A DNA stretch of 33,857 nucleotides from Oscillospiraceae bacterium (GCA_016293865.1 JAEDDG010000023.1:1-33857), one strand, 5' to 3'; numbered from the stretch's first letter, positions 14,660-22,685 are shown. Numbers and translations are program-made. The notes: generated from the sequence alone by a model not told the origin.

Positions 14660-16021
14660 ATGGAAAAAATCAAACCGCGGACATTGTCCGGTTTTATGGA
14701 GCTGCTGCCCCGGCGGCAGATGCAGATGGAGCGCATGATGGAAGTCCTGCGCCGCTCCTATTCACTGTACGGCTTCACGCCGCTGGACACGCCGGCCATC
14801 GAGGCCAGCGAAGTCCTGCTGGCCAAAGGCGGCGGCGAGACGGAAAAGCAGATTTACCGCTTCACCAAGGGCGATGCGGATCTCTCCCTGCGCTTTGACC
14901 TGACTGTGCCGCTGGCCAAATATGTGGCCATGAATTACGCCCAGCTGACCTTCCCCTTCCGCCGGTATCAGATCGGCAAGGTCTACCGCGGCGAACGGGC
15001 GCAGCGCGGCCGCTTCCGCGAGTTTTATCAGGCGGATATTGACATCATCGGCGACGGCGCCCTGGACATCGTCAACGAGGCTGAAATTCCCTCCATCATC
15101 TACAGGACGTTCACAAGTCTCGGCCTGCGCCGCTTCCGCATCCGCGTGAACAACCGCAAGCTGCTCACCGGCTTCTATGAGCTTCTGGGTCTGACGGAAA
15201 AAAGCGGCGCCATCATGCGCACGGTGGACAAGCTGGACAAAATCGGTCCGGAGAAGGTCAAGCTCATTTTAACGGAGGACGACGGCGTCAGCGCTGCGGA
15301 CGCCGAAGAAATCATGTCCTTCATCGCCATCACCGGTACGAACGCCCAGGTGCTCGAAGCGCTTGAGCGTTACCGCGGCCGCAGCGCCACCTTTGACGCC
15401 GGCCTGGATGAACTGAATACAGTGGTCGGATACCTCTCCGCCTTCGGCGTGCCGGAGGAAAACTTTGCCGTGGATCTGACCATTGCCCGGGGCTTGGACT
15501 ATTACACGGGCACCGTCTACGAAACGGTCATGCTGGATCACCCGGAGGTCGGCTCCATCTGCTCCGGCGGACGGTACGACGACCTGGCCGGTTATTACAC
15601 CGACCGGAAGCTGCCCGGCGTGGGCATCTCCATCGGTCTGACACGTCTGTTCTTCGTGCTGGAAGACCAGGGCTATCTGAACGACGCGCTGCTGACTGCG
15701 CCGGCCGACGTGCTGATTCTGCCCATGACGGACGATATGGCCCCCGCCATCTCCCTGGCCACCCGCCTGCGCGAAGCCGGAATCCGCGCCCAGCTGTACA
15801 GCGAAAAGAAGAAATTCAAGGCAAAAATGGCGTATGCTGACCGTCTGGGCGTTCCCTACGTCGTCTTCCTGGGCGAGGATGAGATCAGCGCCGGCAAGCT
15901 CTCCATCAAGGACATGCGCTCCGGTCAGCAGATCACGGAAGAGACGGACGCCGCCCTTGCCTTCATTGCGCAGGGTCTGGCCGCCGGCAGCGGCGGCTGC
16001 GTGATCCTGGACCGGGAGTGA
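14660..16021 (+). CDS. hisS: Histidyl-tRNA synthetase
   Basis: A class II aminoacyl-tRNA synthetase that charges tRNA-His. The start at 14660 is chosen because GAAAGG sits nine bases upstream; the ATG at 14651 touches that site. The 453-residue protein shows motif 1/2 blocks (GFTPLDTPAIEASEVLL, LSLRFDLTVPLAKYVA, FRRYQIGKVYRGERAQRGRF with the motif 2 arginine), the histidine-binding ARGLDYYTGTVYE, and motif 3 GVGISIGLTRLFF. An anticodon-binding domain makes up the last 95 residues or so. It starts a three-gene run with the metallo-hydrolase (9 bases on) and hemZ (overlapping). I see no T-box leader, although many Firmicutes hisS genes have one; a GC-rich inverted repeat sits just before the ribosome site. 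Confidence 0.96.
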   Translation: MEKIKPRTLSGFMELLPRRQMQMERMMEVLRRSYSLYGFTPLDTPAIEASEVLLAKGGGETEKQIYRFTKGDADLSLRFDLTVPLAKYVAMNYAQLTFPFRRYQIGKVYRGERAQRGRFREFYQADIDIIGDGALDIVNEAEIPSIIYRTFTSLGLRRFRIRVNNRKLLTGFYELLGLTEKSGAIMRTVDKLDKIGPEKVKLILTEDDGVSAADAEEIMSFIAITGTNAQVLEALERYRGRSATFDAGLDELNTVVGYLSAFGVPEENFAVDLTIARGLDYYTGTVYETVMLDHPEVGSICSGGRYDDLAGYYTDRKLPGVGISIGLTRLFFVLEDQGYLNDALLTAPADVLILPMTDDMAPAISLATRLREAGIRAQLYSEKKKFKAKMAYADRLGVPYVVFLGEDEISAGKLSIKDMRSGQQITEETDAALAFIAQGLAAGSGGCVILDRE

Positions 16022-16030
16022 GGCGCGGCC

Positions 16031-16648
16031 ATGCTGATCAAAACACTGACTGTCGGCCATCTGGAGGCCAACTGCTACATCGTCACAGACGAAAACTCGC
16101 TGCTCAGCGCCGTCATCGATCCCGGCGACGAGTCCAACGTGATTCTGGATTACATCGAGGACAACAAGCTCAGGCCGCAGGTCATTTTTCTGACCCACGG
16201 CCACCACGATCATGTGCGCGCGGCGGCGGCCGTGTCCGAAAGCTGCGGCGGCATCCCGATCTATATCCACCAAAACGACATCGCGCCCGGGCCGAAGCAT
16301 GAGTTTTACCGCTACACGCCCAATGAAGTGACCAGGACCTACGCCGACGGCGACGAGATTTCCGTCGGTCCCATGACCTTCCGCGTCATTGAAACGCCCG
16401 GCCATTCTCCCGGCAGCGTGTGTCTGGCCTGCGGGGACGTTCTCTTCACCGGCGACACACTGTTTCACACCAGCTGCGGCCGGACGGATCTGCCCGGCGG
16501 CAATATGGATCAGCTTCTTCCCACGCTGCGCCGGCTCTACAGCCTGGATGGCGACTATGAAATCTACCCCGGCCATATGGATCCCACAACGCTGGACAAG
16601 GAGCGCAGATTCAATTATTATCTGCGCTACGCCATGGAGACAAAATGA
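16031..16648 (+). CDS. Metallo-beta-lactamase-fold hydrolase, glyoxalase II-like
   Basis: The 205-residue protein has the complete binuclear metal site of the family: THGHHDH (His56, His58, Asp60, His61), His125 in TPGHSPGS, Asp142 in FTGDTLF and His182 in YPGHMDP. The CGRTDLPGGN block and the YPGHMDPTTLDKER ending are typical of glyoxalase-II-like thioesterases and persulfide-dioxygenase relatives found next to hisS in many Firmicutes. The true substrate is unknown; a thioester hydrolase is most likely. It starts 9 bases after hisS, and its stop overlaps the hemZ start (ATGA). The close presence of a methylglyoxal synthase homologue upstream is suggestive but may be accidental. Confidence 0.9.
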   Translation: MLIKTLTVGHLEANCYIVTDENSLLSAVIDPGDESNVILDYIEDNKLRPQVIFLTHGHHDHVRAAAAVSESCGGIPIYIHQNDIAPGPKHEFYRYTPNEVTRTYADGDEISVGPMTFRVIETPGHSPGSVCLACGDVLFTGDTLFHTSCGRTDLPGGNMDQLLPTLRRLYSLDGDYEIYPGHMDPTTLDKERRFNYYLRYAMETK

Positions 16649-18126
16649 AGCTCTATCTCATCGGTCATGATTATAAATATGCTGTTGAGCAGATTATGCT
16701 GATGCTCTTCCCGCAGGAGCGGCCGGAATACCCGGCCGCTCCCCCAAATCCGGGCGACTGCTATGCGCGCGTGCGCATTTCCGCCGGGCCTGTGTTTACC
16801 ACCGCCTCGGCACTCGTATGCGCCGGCGGTCAGTCCGGCCGCGGTACGGCCAGAATCCGCACCGCCGCGCTCAGCGGCGGTCTGATTACGGAGCGGCTGC
16901 GGCAGCGGATCATCAAGCTCGCCTTTTACAAGGCCGCTGTGGCGGTCACCGGCCAGACGCCCGTCTGGGGCGCGCTCACCGGCATCCGGCCCGCCAAGCT
17001 GGCCGCCCGCTTTCTGGAAGAGGGAATGGACGCCGCCGGCGCCCAGGCCGCCATGCAGCGGGAATTTTTTGTTTCTCCGGAACGGGCGCAGCTGTGCGTA
17101 GCCGCGGCGGACGCCGCCGTTCAGGCTGCCCGGACCCTCGCCCCCGGCGACGTGGCGCTTTACGTGGGCATTCCCTTTTGTCCGACGCGCTGCGCCTACT
17201 GCTCCTTTGTCAGCAACAGCGTTGAAAAATCCATGCAGCTGATCGATCCCTTTCTGGACGCGCTGGACCGGGAAATCGACGAAACCGGCCGCGTGGCCGC
17301 GGAACTGGGGCTGACGGTCAGAAGCGTTTATTTCGGCGGCGGCACGCCCACCACACTCTCCGCCGGCCAGCTGCGCCGTGTCATCAGCCGGCTGCACGGC
17401 GCGTTTGACCTGTCTCACATCCGTGAATTTACGGTGGAAGCCGGCCGGCCGGACACCATCACACGCGAAAAACTTGACGCATTGGCGGAGAGCGGCGTGG
17501 ATCGGATCAGCATCAATCCGCAGAGCATGTCGGATGATGTCCTGCGCGCCATCGGCCGCCGCCACACGGCGGAGGACATCCGCACGGCATTCGCCGCAGC
17601 CCGCGCCGCCGGCTTCCGCCGGATCAACACGGATCTGATCGCCGGTCTGCCCGGCGATACGCCGGACGGATTTGCCCGGAGCCTGTCGGAGGTGCTGGCC
17701 CTCGGTCCGGAAAACATCACCGTGCACACGCTTGCGCTGAAAAAAGGCTCCCGCATCACGGAGCAGGCCATTCCCATCCCAGACGGGGCAGCCGTCGGCG
17801 CCATGCTGGACGGCGCGCGTTCACGGCTGACGGCGGAGGGCTACGCACCCTATTATCTCTACCGGCAGAAATTCACCTCCGGCGGATTTGAGAATGTGGG
17901 CTGGTCTCTGCCCGGCTGCGAAAACCTGTACAACATCTGCATTATGGAGGAGCTCTGCACCATTCTGGCGATGGGCGGCGGCGGCTCCACCAAGCTGGTC
18001 AAGCATTCCAGCGGCCGCATTGAACGCATCTTTGATCCGAAATATCCTCTGGAATATATTCAGAACCTTGACCGGGTTCTGGCAGACAAGGAAAAAATCC
18101 GTATTTTCTGCCTGCAGGAACGCTGA
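16645..18126 (+). CDS. hemZ: Radical SAM protein HemZ (coproporphyrinogen III oxidase-like)
   Basis: The 493-residue protein has about 160 residues of HemZ-type N-terminal domain, then the radical SAM core beginning VGIPFCPTRCAYCSF, with cluster ligands Cys179, Cys183 and Cys186. The SAM-binding YFGGGTPTT and the family blocks FTVEAGRPDTI, DRISINPQSM and INTDLIAGLPGDT follow. HemZ is annotated as an oxygen-independent coproporphyrinogen III oxidase, although only three cysteines of the core motif are present and heme synthesis by this branch is not proven. It may instead act as a heme chaperone or methyltransferase-like enzyme. It overlaps the preceding gene by four bases and so is coupled to it. 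Confidence 0.9.
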   Translation: MKLYLIGHDYKYAVEQIMLMLFPQERPEYPAAPPNPGDCYARVRISAGPVFTTASALVCAGGQSGRGTARIRTAALSGGLITERLRQRIIKLAFYKAAVAVTGQTPVWGALTGIRPAKLAARFLEEGMDAAGAQAAMQREFFVSPERAQLCVAAADAAVQAARTLAPGDVALYVGIPFCPTRCAYCSFVSNSVEKSMQLIDPFLDALDREIDETGRVAAELGLTVRSVYFGGGTPTTLSAGQLRRVISRLHGAFDLSHIREFTVEAGRPDTITREKLDALAESGVDRISINPQSMSDDVLRAIGRRHTAEDIRTAFAAARAAGFRRINTDLIAGLPGDTPDGFARSLSEVLALGPENITVHTLALKKGSRITEQAIPIPDGAAVGAMLDGARSRLTAEGYAPYYLYRQKFTSGGFENVGWSLPGCENLYNICIMEELCTILAMGGGGSTKLVKHSSGRIERIFDPKYPLEYIQNLDRVLADKEKIRIFCLQER

Positions 18127-18146
18127 TTTCCGCCGTAATGTAAATT

Positions 18147-18166
18147 ATTTATGTACATGCATAAAT
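18147..18166. repeat. AT-rich dyad upstream of the zinc-ribbon gene
   Basis: ATTTATG (18147-18153) and CATAAAT (18160-18166) form a perfect 7-bp inverted repeat with a 6-base centre, followed by TTTATT. It overlaps the candidate -35 of the next gene, so it may be an operator. It could also be a weak terminator for hemZ. Confidence 0.45.
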
Positions 18167-18188
18167 TTTATTAAAAACGTGTTAAACT
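18160..18188 (+). promoter_or_regulatory. Candidate promoter of the zinc-ribbon membrane protein gene
   Basis: TAAACT (18183-18188) with an extended TGT before it; the -35 position (CATAAA, 18160-18165) is poor. Confidence 0.4.
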
Positions 18189-18221
18189 GTACTGTAGCAT
18201 CATTCCGGAGGCGCAGTATTC

Positions 18222-18632
18222 ATGCGAAATTGGCTCAGAAACTTTATGGCTGGCCGCTATGGACCGGACCAGCTTTATTTTTTCCTTTTCATTCTGGCGG
18301 TCATCTGTATGATCGTCAGCCGGATCTGTATGGCCATCCCGGCACTGTATCTGGCCTTTCTGTTTGCCGGCTACGCGCTGCTGGTGTTTGCGCTTTTCCG
18401 CATGCTTTCCCGCAACGTGTATAAGCGGCGGCGGGAAAATGACCGGTTCCTGCGGTTCTGGTGGCCGGTCCGTCAGTGGTTTGTCAACCAGCGCATGCGT
18501 TTCAAATGCCGCAAAACCCACCGCTTTTTCCGGTGTCCTTCCTGTAAAAACCTGCTGAGAGTCCCGCGCGGCAAGGGGAAAATCACCATTACCTGCCCGC
18601 GCTGCGGCGAGCGTTTCTCCCGCAAGACCTGA
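18222..18632 (+). CDS. Small two-helix membrane protein with a C-terminal zinc ribbon
   Basis: The 136-residue protein has two membrane helices (about 17-36 and 41-60), then a strongly basic stretch (YKRRRENDRFLRF and onward). A zinc-ribbon follows, built from CPSC (105-108) and CPRC (125-128) and separated by a short basic hairpin. Such proteins are common but uncharacterised in Clostridia; the ribbon would face the cytoplasm. GGAGG lies ten bases before the ATG. It stands alone between a weak promoter and a very strong terminator. The function is unknown; nucleic-acid or protein binding at the membrane is a guess from the basic region. Confidence 0.8.
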   Translation: MRNWLRNFMAGRYGPDQLYFFLFILAVICMIVSRICMAIPALYLAFLFAGYALLVFALFRMLSRNVYKRRRENDRFLRFWWPVRQWFVNQRMRFKCRKTHRFFRCPSCKNLLRVPRGKGKITITCPRCGERFSRKT

Positions 18633-18656
18633 TCTGCAGCAGATATCCGGCAATTC

Positions 18657-18693
18657 AAGGCGGCGCACAGCCTCAGCTGTGCGCCGCCTTTTT
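18657..18693 (+). terminator. Strong intrinsic terminator of the zinc-ribbon gene
   Basis: A perfect 13-bp stem (18659-18671 with 18676-18688, GGCGGCGCACAGC) with a CTCA loop and five T residues. On the minus strand it lies just past the CBS gene and may also stop that transcript. Confidence 0.95.
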
Positions 18694-18717
18694 CGATTGC
18701 AGCCGTCTGCCGGCATA

Positions 18718-19146
18718 CTATTTGTGCCGCACATTGACGGAGATGTCGCAGAGCGCGCGCGCCGCCTCCATGCTGCATGTCCGGCGGCGGGCCAGATCGC
18801 CCAGAGCCACCATGCCAACCACCCGGCCGTGCTCCACAACGGGGATCCGCCGCACCTGTCCGTCGGCCATGCGTCCGGCAGCGGCAGCCACATCCTCGTC
18901 CGGCCCGGCAGAGATGATGGCGCGCGTCATAATCTCGCTGACCGGCAGCTCCCCGGGGTCGGCGTCGCCGGCCACACAGCGCAGCACAATGTCCCTGTCC
19001 GTCACAATTCCGCGCAGCCGGCCGCCCTCTGCACACACGGGCAGCGCGCCGATATTGTGCCGGCTCATCAGCCGGGCGGCGCTGCGCACGCTCTCATCCG
19101 GCGCCACAGACACAACGTCTGCATTCATAATTTCTCCGATCGTCAT
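18718..19146 (-). CDS. CBS-domain pair protein
   Basis: The 142-residue protein is a stand-alone Bateman module: CBS1 about 3-60 (TIGEIMNADVVSVAPDESV, ending in GIVTDRDIVLR) and CBS2 about 68-127 (VSEIMTRAIISAGPDEDV, ending in GMVALGDLAR). Such pairs bind adenine nucleotides and regulate partners. The start at 19146 is chosen because GGAGGG lies eight bases upstream; the ORF continues 33 codons further without support. It is monocistronic and convergent with the zinc-ribbon gene. The partner is unknown. Confidence 0.9.
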   Translation of the reverse strand: MTIGEIMNADVVSVAPDESVRSAARLMSRHNIGALPVCAEGGRLRGIVTDRDIVLRCVAGDADPGELPVSEIMTRAIISAGPDEDVAAAAGRMADGQVRRIPVVEHGRVVGMVALGDLARRRTCSMEAARALCDISVNVRHK

Positions 19147-19287
19147 CGATGATCCCTCCCGAAATATCCGCCTGCGCGCATCCGTCTGCAAACGGGCCGG
19201 AGCCCCGTTGCCGCGCCGGCGCTGATTTACTGTCATTATCGTCAACGGACGGGGAATTTATTCACGCCGGATGCCGCTGCGCGCATC

Positions 19288-19316
19288 TTGCGTTCCTGCC
19301 TGAAAACCTGTATGAT
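19288..19316 (+). promoter_or_regulatory. Promoter of the tadA operon
   Basis: TTGCGT (19288-19293), a 17-base spacer and TATGAT (19311-19316) lie about 85 bases before tadA. Confidence 0.65.
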
Positions 19317-19402
19317 GATACAAAAACCGCCTGCGCTGCGCCCGCCGCAGACAGCCTGTCCTTTTCCGGCCGGACCCGCGGAAAAACACGGAGGGATTCA
19401 AC

Positions 19403-19870
19403 ATGTGCCATGAGGAATATATGCGCGCCGCCCTGGCGCTGGCCAAAGAGGCAGCCGCGGCCGGCGAAGTGCCGGTCGGCTGCGTGATTGCAGGCCCTGA
19501 CGGCCGCATCATCGGCCGGGGCCGCAACCGCCGCGAGGCGGACAAAAGCGTGACCGGTCACGCGGAGCTGGAAGCGATGCTTCAGGCGGAGCAGGCGCTG
19601 GGCAACTGGCGGCTGGACGGCTGCAGCCTGTATGTCACGCTTGAGCCCTGCCCCATGTGCGCCGGCGCCATGATCAATGCGCGGCTGGGCCGGCTCTACT
19701 TCGGCGCGCGCGACAGTGCGATGGGCGCCTGCGGCGGCGTTATGAACCTGTTTATGGAAAATTTCGGCCACTCACCGCAGATTGTCGGCGGGATTCTGGA
19801 CGGCGCGTGCGCCGCCGTCCTGTCCGATTTCTTCCGGGCGCGCCGGCAGTCCGCCCAGGGTGCAGAATGA
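19403..19870 (+). CDS. tadA: tRNA-specific adenosine deaminase
   Basis: TadA deaminates A34 to inosine in the anticodon of tRNA-Arg(ACG). The 155-residue protein has the cytidine-deaminase zinc site: HAE at 53-55 (GHAELEAM, catalytic Glu55) and PCPMC at 82-86 (TLEPCPMCAGAMINA). The GEVPVGCVI start and FGARDSAMGACGG are further family blocks. GGAGGG precedes the ATG by about seven bases. Its stop overlaps the start of the next gene (ATGA), so the two are coupled. Confidence 0.95.
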   Translation: MCHEEYMRAALALAKEAAAAGEVPVGCVIAGPDGRIIGRGRNRREADKSVTGHAELEAMLQAEQALGNWRLDGCSLYVTLEPCPMCAGAMINARLGRLYFGARDSAMGACGGVMNLFMENFGHSPQIVGGILDGACAAVLSDFFRARRQSAQGAE

Positions 19871-21115
19871 GCGGCCCCGAAGCGGAGAAGCGCGCCGTGG
19901 ACATTGACCCCTGCCGGATCCGCGGCCACCGGCTGCGCGCACATCATCTGGATCAAAAGCTGCCCCTTTCCCGTCTTGCCGATGCGGCCGGCGCCTGCGG
20001 CCTGCAGAACTCGCCGCCCGGCGCATGGGAAACCGCCGCATTCAACCGGATCAGCGCCTGCACGCTGCAGGCGCTGGAAAATACCCTGTACAGCGAAAAA
20101 AGCCTGCTGCAGGCATGGAGCTTCCGCGGCGCGCCCGTGATCTTTCCCACGGCGGAAAGCGCCGTCTTCCTCTCGGCTCTGGCCGCGCAGCCCGGCGAAC
20201 AGCCCTGGATCTACACCCGCGGACTCTCCGCGGCGCTGGATTACCTGGACATGTCCTTTGACCCGCTCCTGTCGCTTGTCCGGGAGGCCGCGGCGTATCT
20301 GAACACCCACACCGTCTGCAGCAAGGAAGCGCTGGATCAGACGCTGGCGGAGCTTGTTCTGCCGCATCTTCCGCCGGAAAAGCGGGATTTGTGGAACGCG
20401 CCGTCCATGTACGGACGGCCGGACAGGCAAACCGTGGGCGGCGCCGCCGTCTCTTTTCTGCTGCGCCCCTGCTCCTTCCTGTCGCTTGTTGTATTCGGCC
20501 GGCGGCAGGGGATGACGCCCTCCTTCACGTCTTTTACAAACTGGACCGGACACGGTCCCGGCAAGGCGGACGACCCTGGCCGGGCGCTGACCCGCAAATT
20601 CCTGCACTGCTGCGGCCCCGCCACGCCGGCCGCCTTTGCGCGGTGGCTCGGCGCCTCCCCGGCCCAGGCCCGGCGGCTGTGGTCCCGGGCCGAACAGGAC
20701 ATGTGCCCTGTTCGGGTCTGCGGACGGACTGCATATCTGCTGACGGATGACCTTGCCCGGCCTGCTGTCCGCCGCCGCGGATGAGCATCTGCTTCTTCTC
20801 GGGCCGCATGATCCTTATCTGGACACGGCGGACCGCTCCGTCCTGCTGGAGGATGCCCGGCTGCACCGGTATGTCTGGAAAACGGTGGCCAATCCGGGCG
20901 CCGTGCTCCTGGGCGGGAGAATTGCCGGGGTCTGGACCGCCGTGAAACAAAACGGTCTTTCCGTTTCCATCCGCCTTTTCGGGCCGCTCTCCGCACCGCA
21001 GCGCCGCACGCTCGCAGAGCGCGCGGAAGCTTACGCTGCCTTCCGCATGCAGAAACTGAACGCCGTCACAATCGCCGCAATGGATGACGGACTGCTCTGC
21101 GCTTCGCAGATATGA
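19867..21115 (+). pseudogene. Winged-helix DNA-binding protein (HTH_42 / AlkZ-related family), split by a frameshift
   Basis: Two overlapping frames together make one family member of about 414 residues. The first part (19867-20784) carries the N-terminal and middle winged-helix region (GLQNSPPGAWETAAFNRI, WSFRGAPVIFPT, PSFTSFTNWTGH). The second frame, open from 20744 to 21115, carries the family C-terminus (LLGPHDPYLDTADRSVLL, then VANPGAVLLGGRIAGVW). To join them one base must be dropped between 20744 and 20784, most easily in the run GCCCGG near 20754-20760. An internal ATG at 20747 could start the second part separately. Known relatives such as AlkZ/YcaQ are DNA glycosylases for alkylated or crosslinked bases; their QxQ-type catalytic motif is not evident here. 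Either a real pseudogene or a one-base assembly error. Confidence 0.8.
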
Positions 21116-21131
21116 CTGTCTCCGGACAACA

Positions 21132-21176
21132 AACGCCTGCCGCAGCACCGGCTGCAGCAGGCGTTATTCTTTCCGT
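21132..21176. terminator. Bidirectional terminator between the winged-helix gene and the LUD gene
   Basis: A 9-bp outer stem (21132-21140 with 21157-21165, AACGCCTGC) and a 5-bp inner stem (GCAGC/GCTGC), with T-rich bases on both sides. It serves two convergent units. Confidence 0.85.
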
Positions 21177-21193
21177 TATTCTGCCCTCGGGAA

Positions 21194-21811
21194 TCAGAAC
21201 CCCATGCTTTCCTCCGCCACCCACAGGTGGAACGGCCGGCCCTGGGCCGGATGCGTCACGGACAGGGTGAATCCGCTGGTTTCACAGAGTTTTTTCGCGC
21301 AGTGTATGCACGCCCCGCCCCCGGCGCAGGGCGCCTTTTCGTGGAGTCTCTGAACATTTTTCGGATAGGCCGTATGGCGGATCCGTTCCATTCCGGCGCT
21401 GTAATCCGGCACGAACTTATTGACCCCGGCCAGGAAATACACTTCGCCCGGCCCGTAGCAAATGGCGCTGAGCCTGTTTCCGAAGCCGTCGTTGTTCATC
21501 AGCTGTCCGTCCAGCGTGATGGCGTTGCAGCTTGTGAAAAACACATCCGCGCTGTTTTCCTTCCGGAAAATATCGGGATCCTGCGACGCCGGCGTGCGCC
21601 AGTGGGAATAGACCGTGCACCCCTTATCCAGCAGGCCCTGCGGCAGATCCAGCGCCCACTGACAGGTGACAGAGCCGCCGAAACCGGCGGAGCAGCCGGC
21701 CGGCACCGCGTCAAGCACGGCTGCGCGCATCTGCGCGGCCGTCTCAAAAGTTCGAACGTCAAAGCCGCGGCCGGCAAACAGCGCCAGCACGCTGCGGATT
21801 TCGTCTGTCAC
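21194..21811 (-). CDS. LUD-domain (LutC/YkgG-like, DUF162) protein
   Basis: The 205-residue protein has the LUD-domain blocks TSCNAITLDGQLMNNDGFGN and GPGEVYFLAGVNKFVPD, and ends with a Cys cluster (PCAGGGACIHCAKKLC, spacing C-x5-C-x2-C-x4-C). LUD proteins include the LutB/LutC subunits of lactate oxidation, but stand-alone clostridial members of this kind are uncharacterised. The cysteines could bind a metal or Fe-S cluster. The start is GTG at 21811, supported by GGAGGG nine bases upstream. It lies 15 bases downstream of a phosphoribosyltransferase gene, so the two form one operon. A link with purine metabolism is only suggested by this position. Confidence 0.85.
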   Translation of the reverse strand: MTDEIRSVLALFAGRGFDVRTFETAAQMRAAVLDAVPAGCSAGFGGSVTCQWALDLPQGLLDKGCTVYSHWRTPASQDPDIFRKENSADVFFTSCNAITLDGQLMNNDGFGNRLSAICYGPGEVYFLAGVNKFVPDYSAGMERIRHTAYPKNVQRLHEKAPCAGGGACIHCAKKLCETSGFTLSVTHPAQGRPFHLWVAEESMGF

Positions 21812-21826
21812 AGCTTTTCGCCCTCC

Positions 21827-22381
21827 TTATTTTTTCGGCGTGCCGTCCGCGTTGAACAGGGGAAGCGGCTCCAGGTAAATAATGTCCTCCCGCGCGACCG
21901 CGTCGCCCTCCGCCAGAATGGCCATCCGTCCGGCCACGGTGCCGCCGGCCTCGTGAACCAGCTCCTCCACCGCACGCAGGGACTCTCCCGTCGAGATCAC
22001 GTCGTCAATGATCAGAATGCGTTTGCCCCTCATCTTCTTGGCGTCCGCGCCGTCCATATAAAGCCGCTGCTCGGCCTCGGTGGTGATGGAGCGGACCTTC
22101 GTTTCGAACACGCCGTCCATATAGAGCTTCGGCGCCTTGCGCACCAGGAAATATGTATTGCGGCCGCTCTGCCGGGCCATTTCGTGGATCAGCGGAATTG
22201 CTTTCGCTTCCGGAGCCACCATGTAGTCAAAATCCGGCGCTTTCTTCAGAAGCTCCGCCGCACAGGCGCAGGTCAGCTCCACATCGCCAAAAATTACAAA
22301 GGCGGCAATCGTCAGCTTATCGGACGCCTTACACAGGGGCAGATCACGGTTTACACCCGCAATGGTCATATTATAAGTCAT
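21827..22381 (-). CDS. Purine phosphoribosyltransferase (adenine/xanthine type)
   Basis: The 184-residue protein has the type I phosphoribosyltransferase PRPP motif ILIIDDVISTGES (about 123-134) and the hood/base-binding pattern of the APT-XPT group (MVAPEAKAIPLIHEMAR near 54-70, VRKAPKLYMDG near 80-90). It should attach PRPP to a free purine base in salvage. The start at 22381 is chosen because GGAG lies nine bases upstream; upstream in-frame ATGs lack sites. It is transcribed from a strong promoter, divergently from a purine permease behind a guanine-class riboswitch, which supports a role in purine uptake. The base specificity is not resolved. Confidence 0.87.
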   Translation of the reverse strand: MTYNMTIAGVNRDLPLCKASDKLTIAAFVIFGDVELTCACAAELLKKAPDFDYMVAPEAKAIPLIHEMARQSGRNTYFLVRKAPKLYMDGVFETKVRSITTEAEQRLYMDGADAKKMRGKRILIIDDVISTGESLRAVEELVHEAGGTVAGRMAILAEGDAVAREDIIYLEPLPLFNADGTPKK

Positions 22382-22408
22382 GAAGGTCATCTCCATAAAC
22401 AAAAAATT

Positions 22409-22425
22409 ACATGTCAGACACATGT
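22409..22425. repeat. ACATGT direct and inverted repeat in the phosphoribosyltransferase leader
   Basis: Two copies of the self-complementary ACATGT (22409-22414 and 22420-22425), five bases apart; on the minus strand both read GACATGT. They lie 12-28 bases after the expected transcript start, a place where an operator would act. The usual PurR box is not seen. Confidence 0.5.
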
Positions 22426-22443
22426 CCCGGCACGCACAATGGC

Positions 22444-22472
22444 ATTATATCCCGCCGTCCATTCAAAGTCAA
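22444..22472 (-). promoter_or_regulatory. Promoter of the phosphoribosyltransferase-LUD operon
   Basis: On the minus strand TTGACT (22472-22467), a 17-base spacer and a perfect TATAAT (22449-22444). Confidence 0.85.
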
Positions 22473-22527
22473 ATAGCAGACGGAAAATTCTGTATAAAAA
22501 GAGCAAAAAACAGAAAATACACTGGCA

Positions 22528-22556
22528 TTGTCCAAAAAAATATGATAGGATATATT
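22528..22556 (+). promoter_or_regulatory. Promoter of the riboswitch-permease transcript
   Basis: TTGTCC (22528-22533), a 17-base spacer and TATATT (22551-22556). The transcript would start near 22563, seven bases ahead of the aptamer. Confidence 0.75.
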
Positions 22557-22569
22557 TGTGAATATTTTT

Positions 22570-22633
22570 CGGTATAGCTGCAGCAAGATGGGCCGCTCGT
22601 TTCTACCGGACAGCCGTTTCTGTCCGACTACCG
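22570..22633 (+). promoter_or_regulatory. Purine (guanine-class) riboswitch aptamer
   Basis: P1 is CGGTA/TACCG (22570-22574 with 22629-22633). P2 is GCAGC/GCCGC (22580-22584 with 22592-22596, one A-C mismatch) with loop AAGATGG, whose final GG fits the kissing pair. J2/3 carries the conserved GTTTCTACC. P3 is GGACAG/CTGTCC with loop CCGTTT, whose CC can pair with the P2-loop GG. J3/1 reads GACTACC, giving C at the base that selects guanine/hypoxanthine over adenine. The L3 sequence differs from the usual CCGTAAA. It lies directly before two terminators and a purine permease, so ligand should switch transcription off. Confidence 0.92.
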
Positions 22634-22639
22634 TTATTC

Positions 22640-22680
22640 AAAACGCGGAGCAAGTATGTGTTTCTTCGCGTTTTTGCTTT
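22640..22680 (+). terminator. First terminator of the riboswitch expression platform
   Basis: An 11-bp stem with one G-U pair (22640-22650 with 22664-22674) and a 13-base loop, then TTTTTGCTTT. It begins 7 bases after the aptamer. Confidence 0.8.
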
Positions 22681-22685
22681 GCGGA

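Noticed and set aside
15269..16576. Minus-strand open frame of 435 residues over hisS and the metallo-hydrolase
   Set aside because: Antisense of two well-defined genes; His/Ala/Gly-rich composition typical of a shadow.
19657..19866. Upstream extension of the winged-helix gene to 19657
   Set aside because: This part is tadA in another frame; the coupled ATG at 19867 is the supported start.
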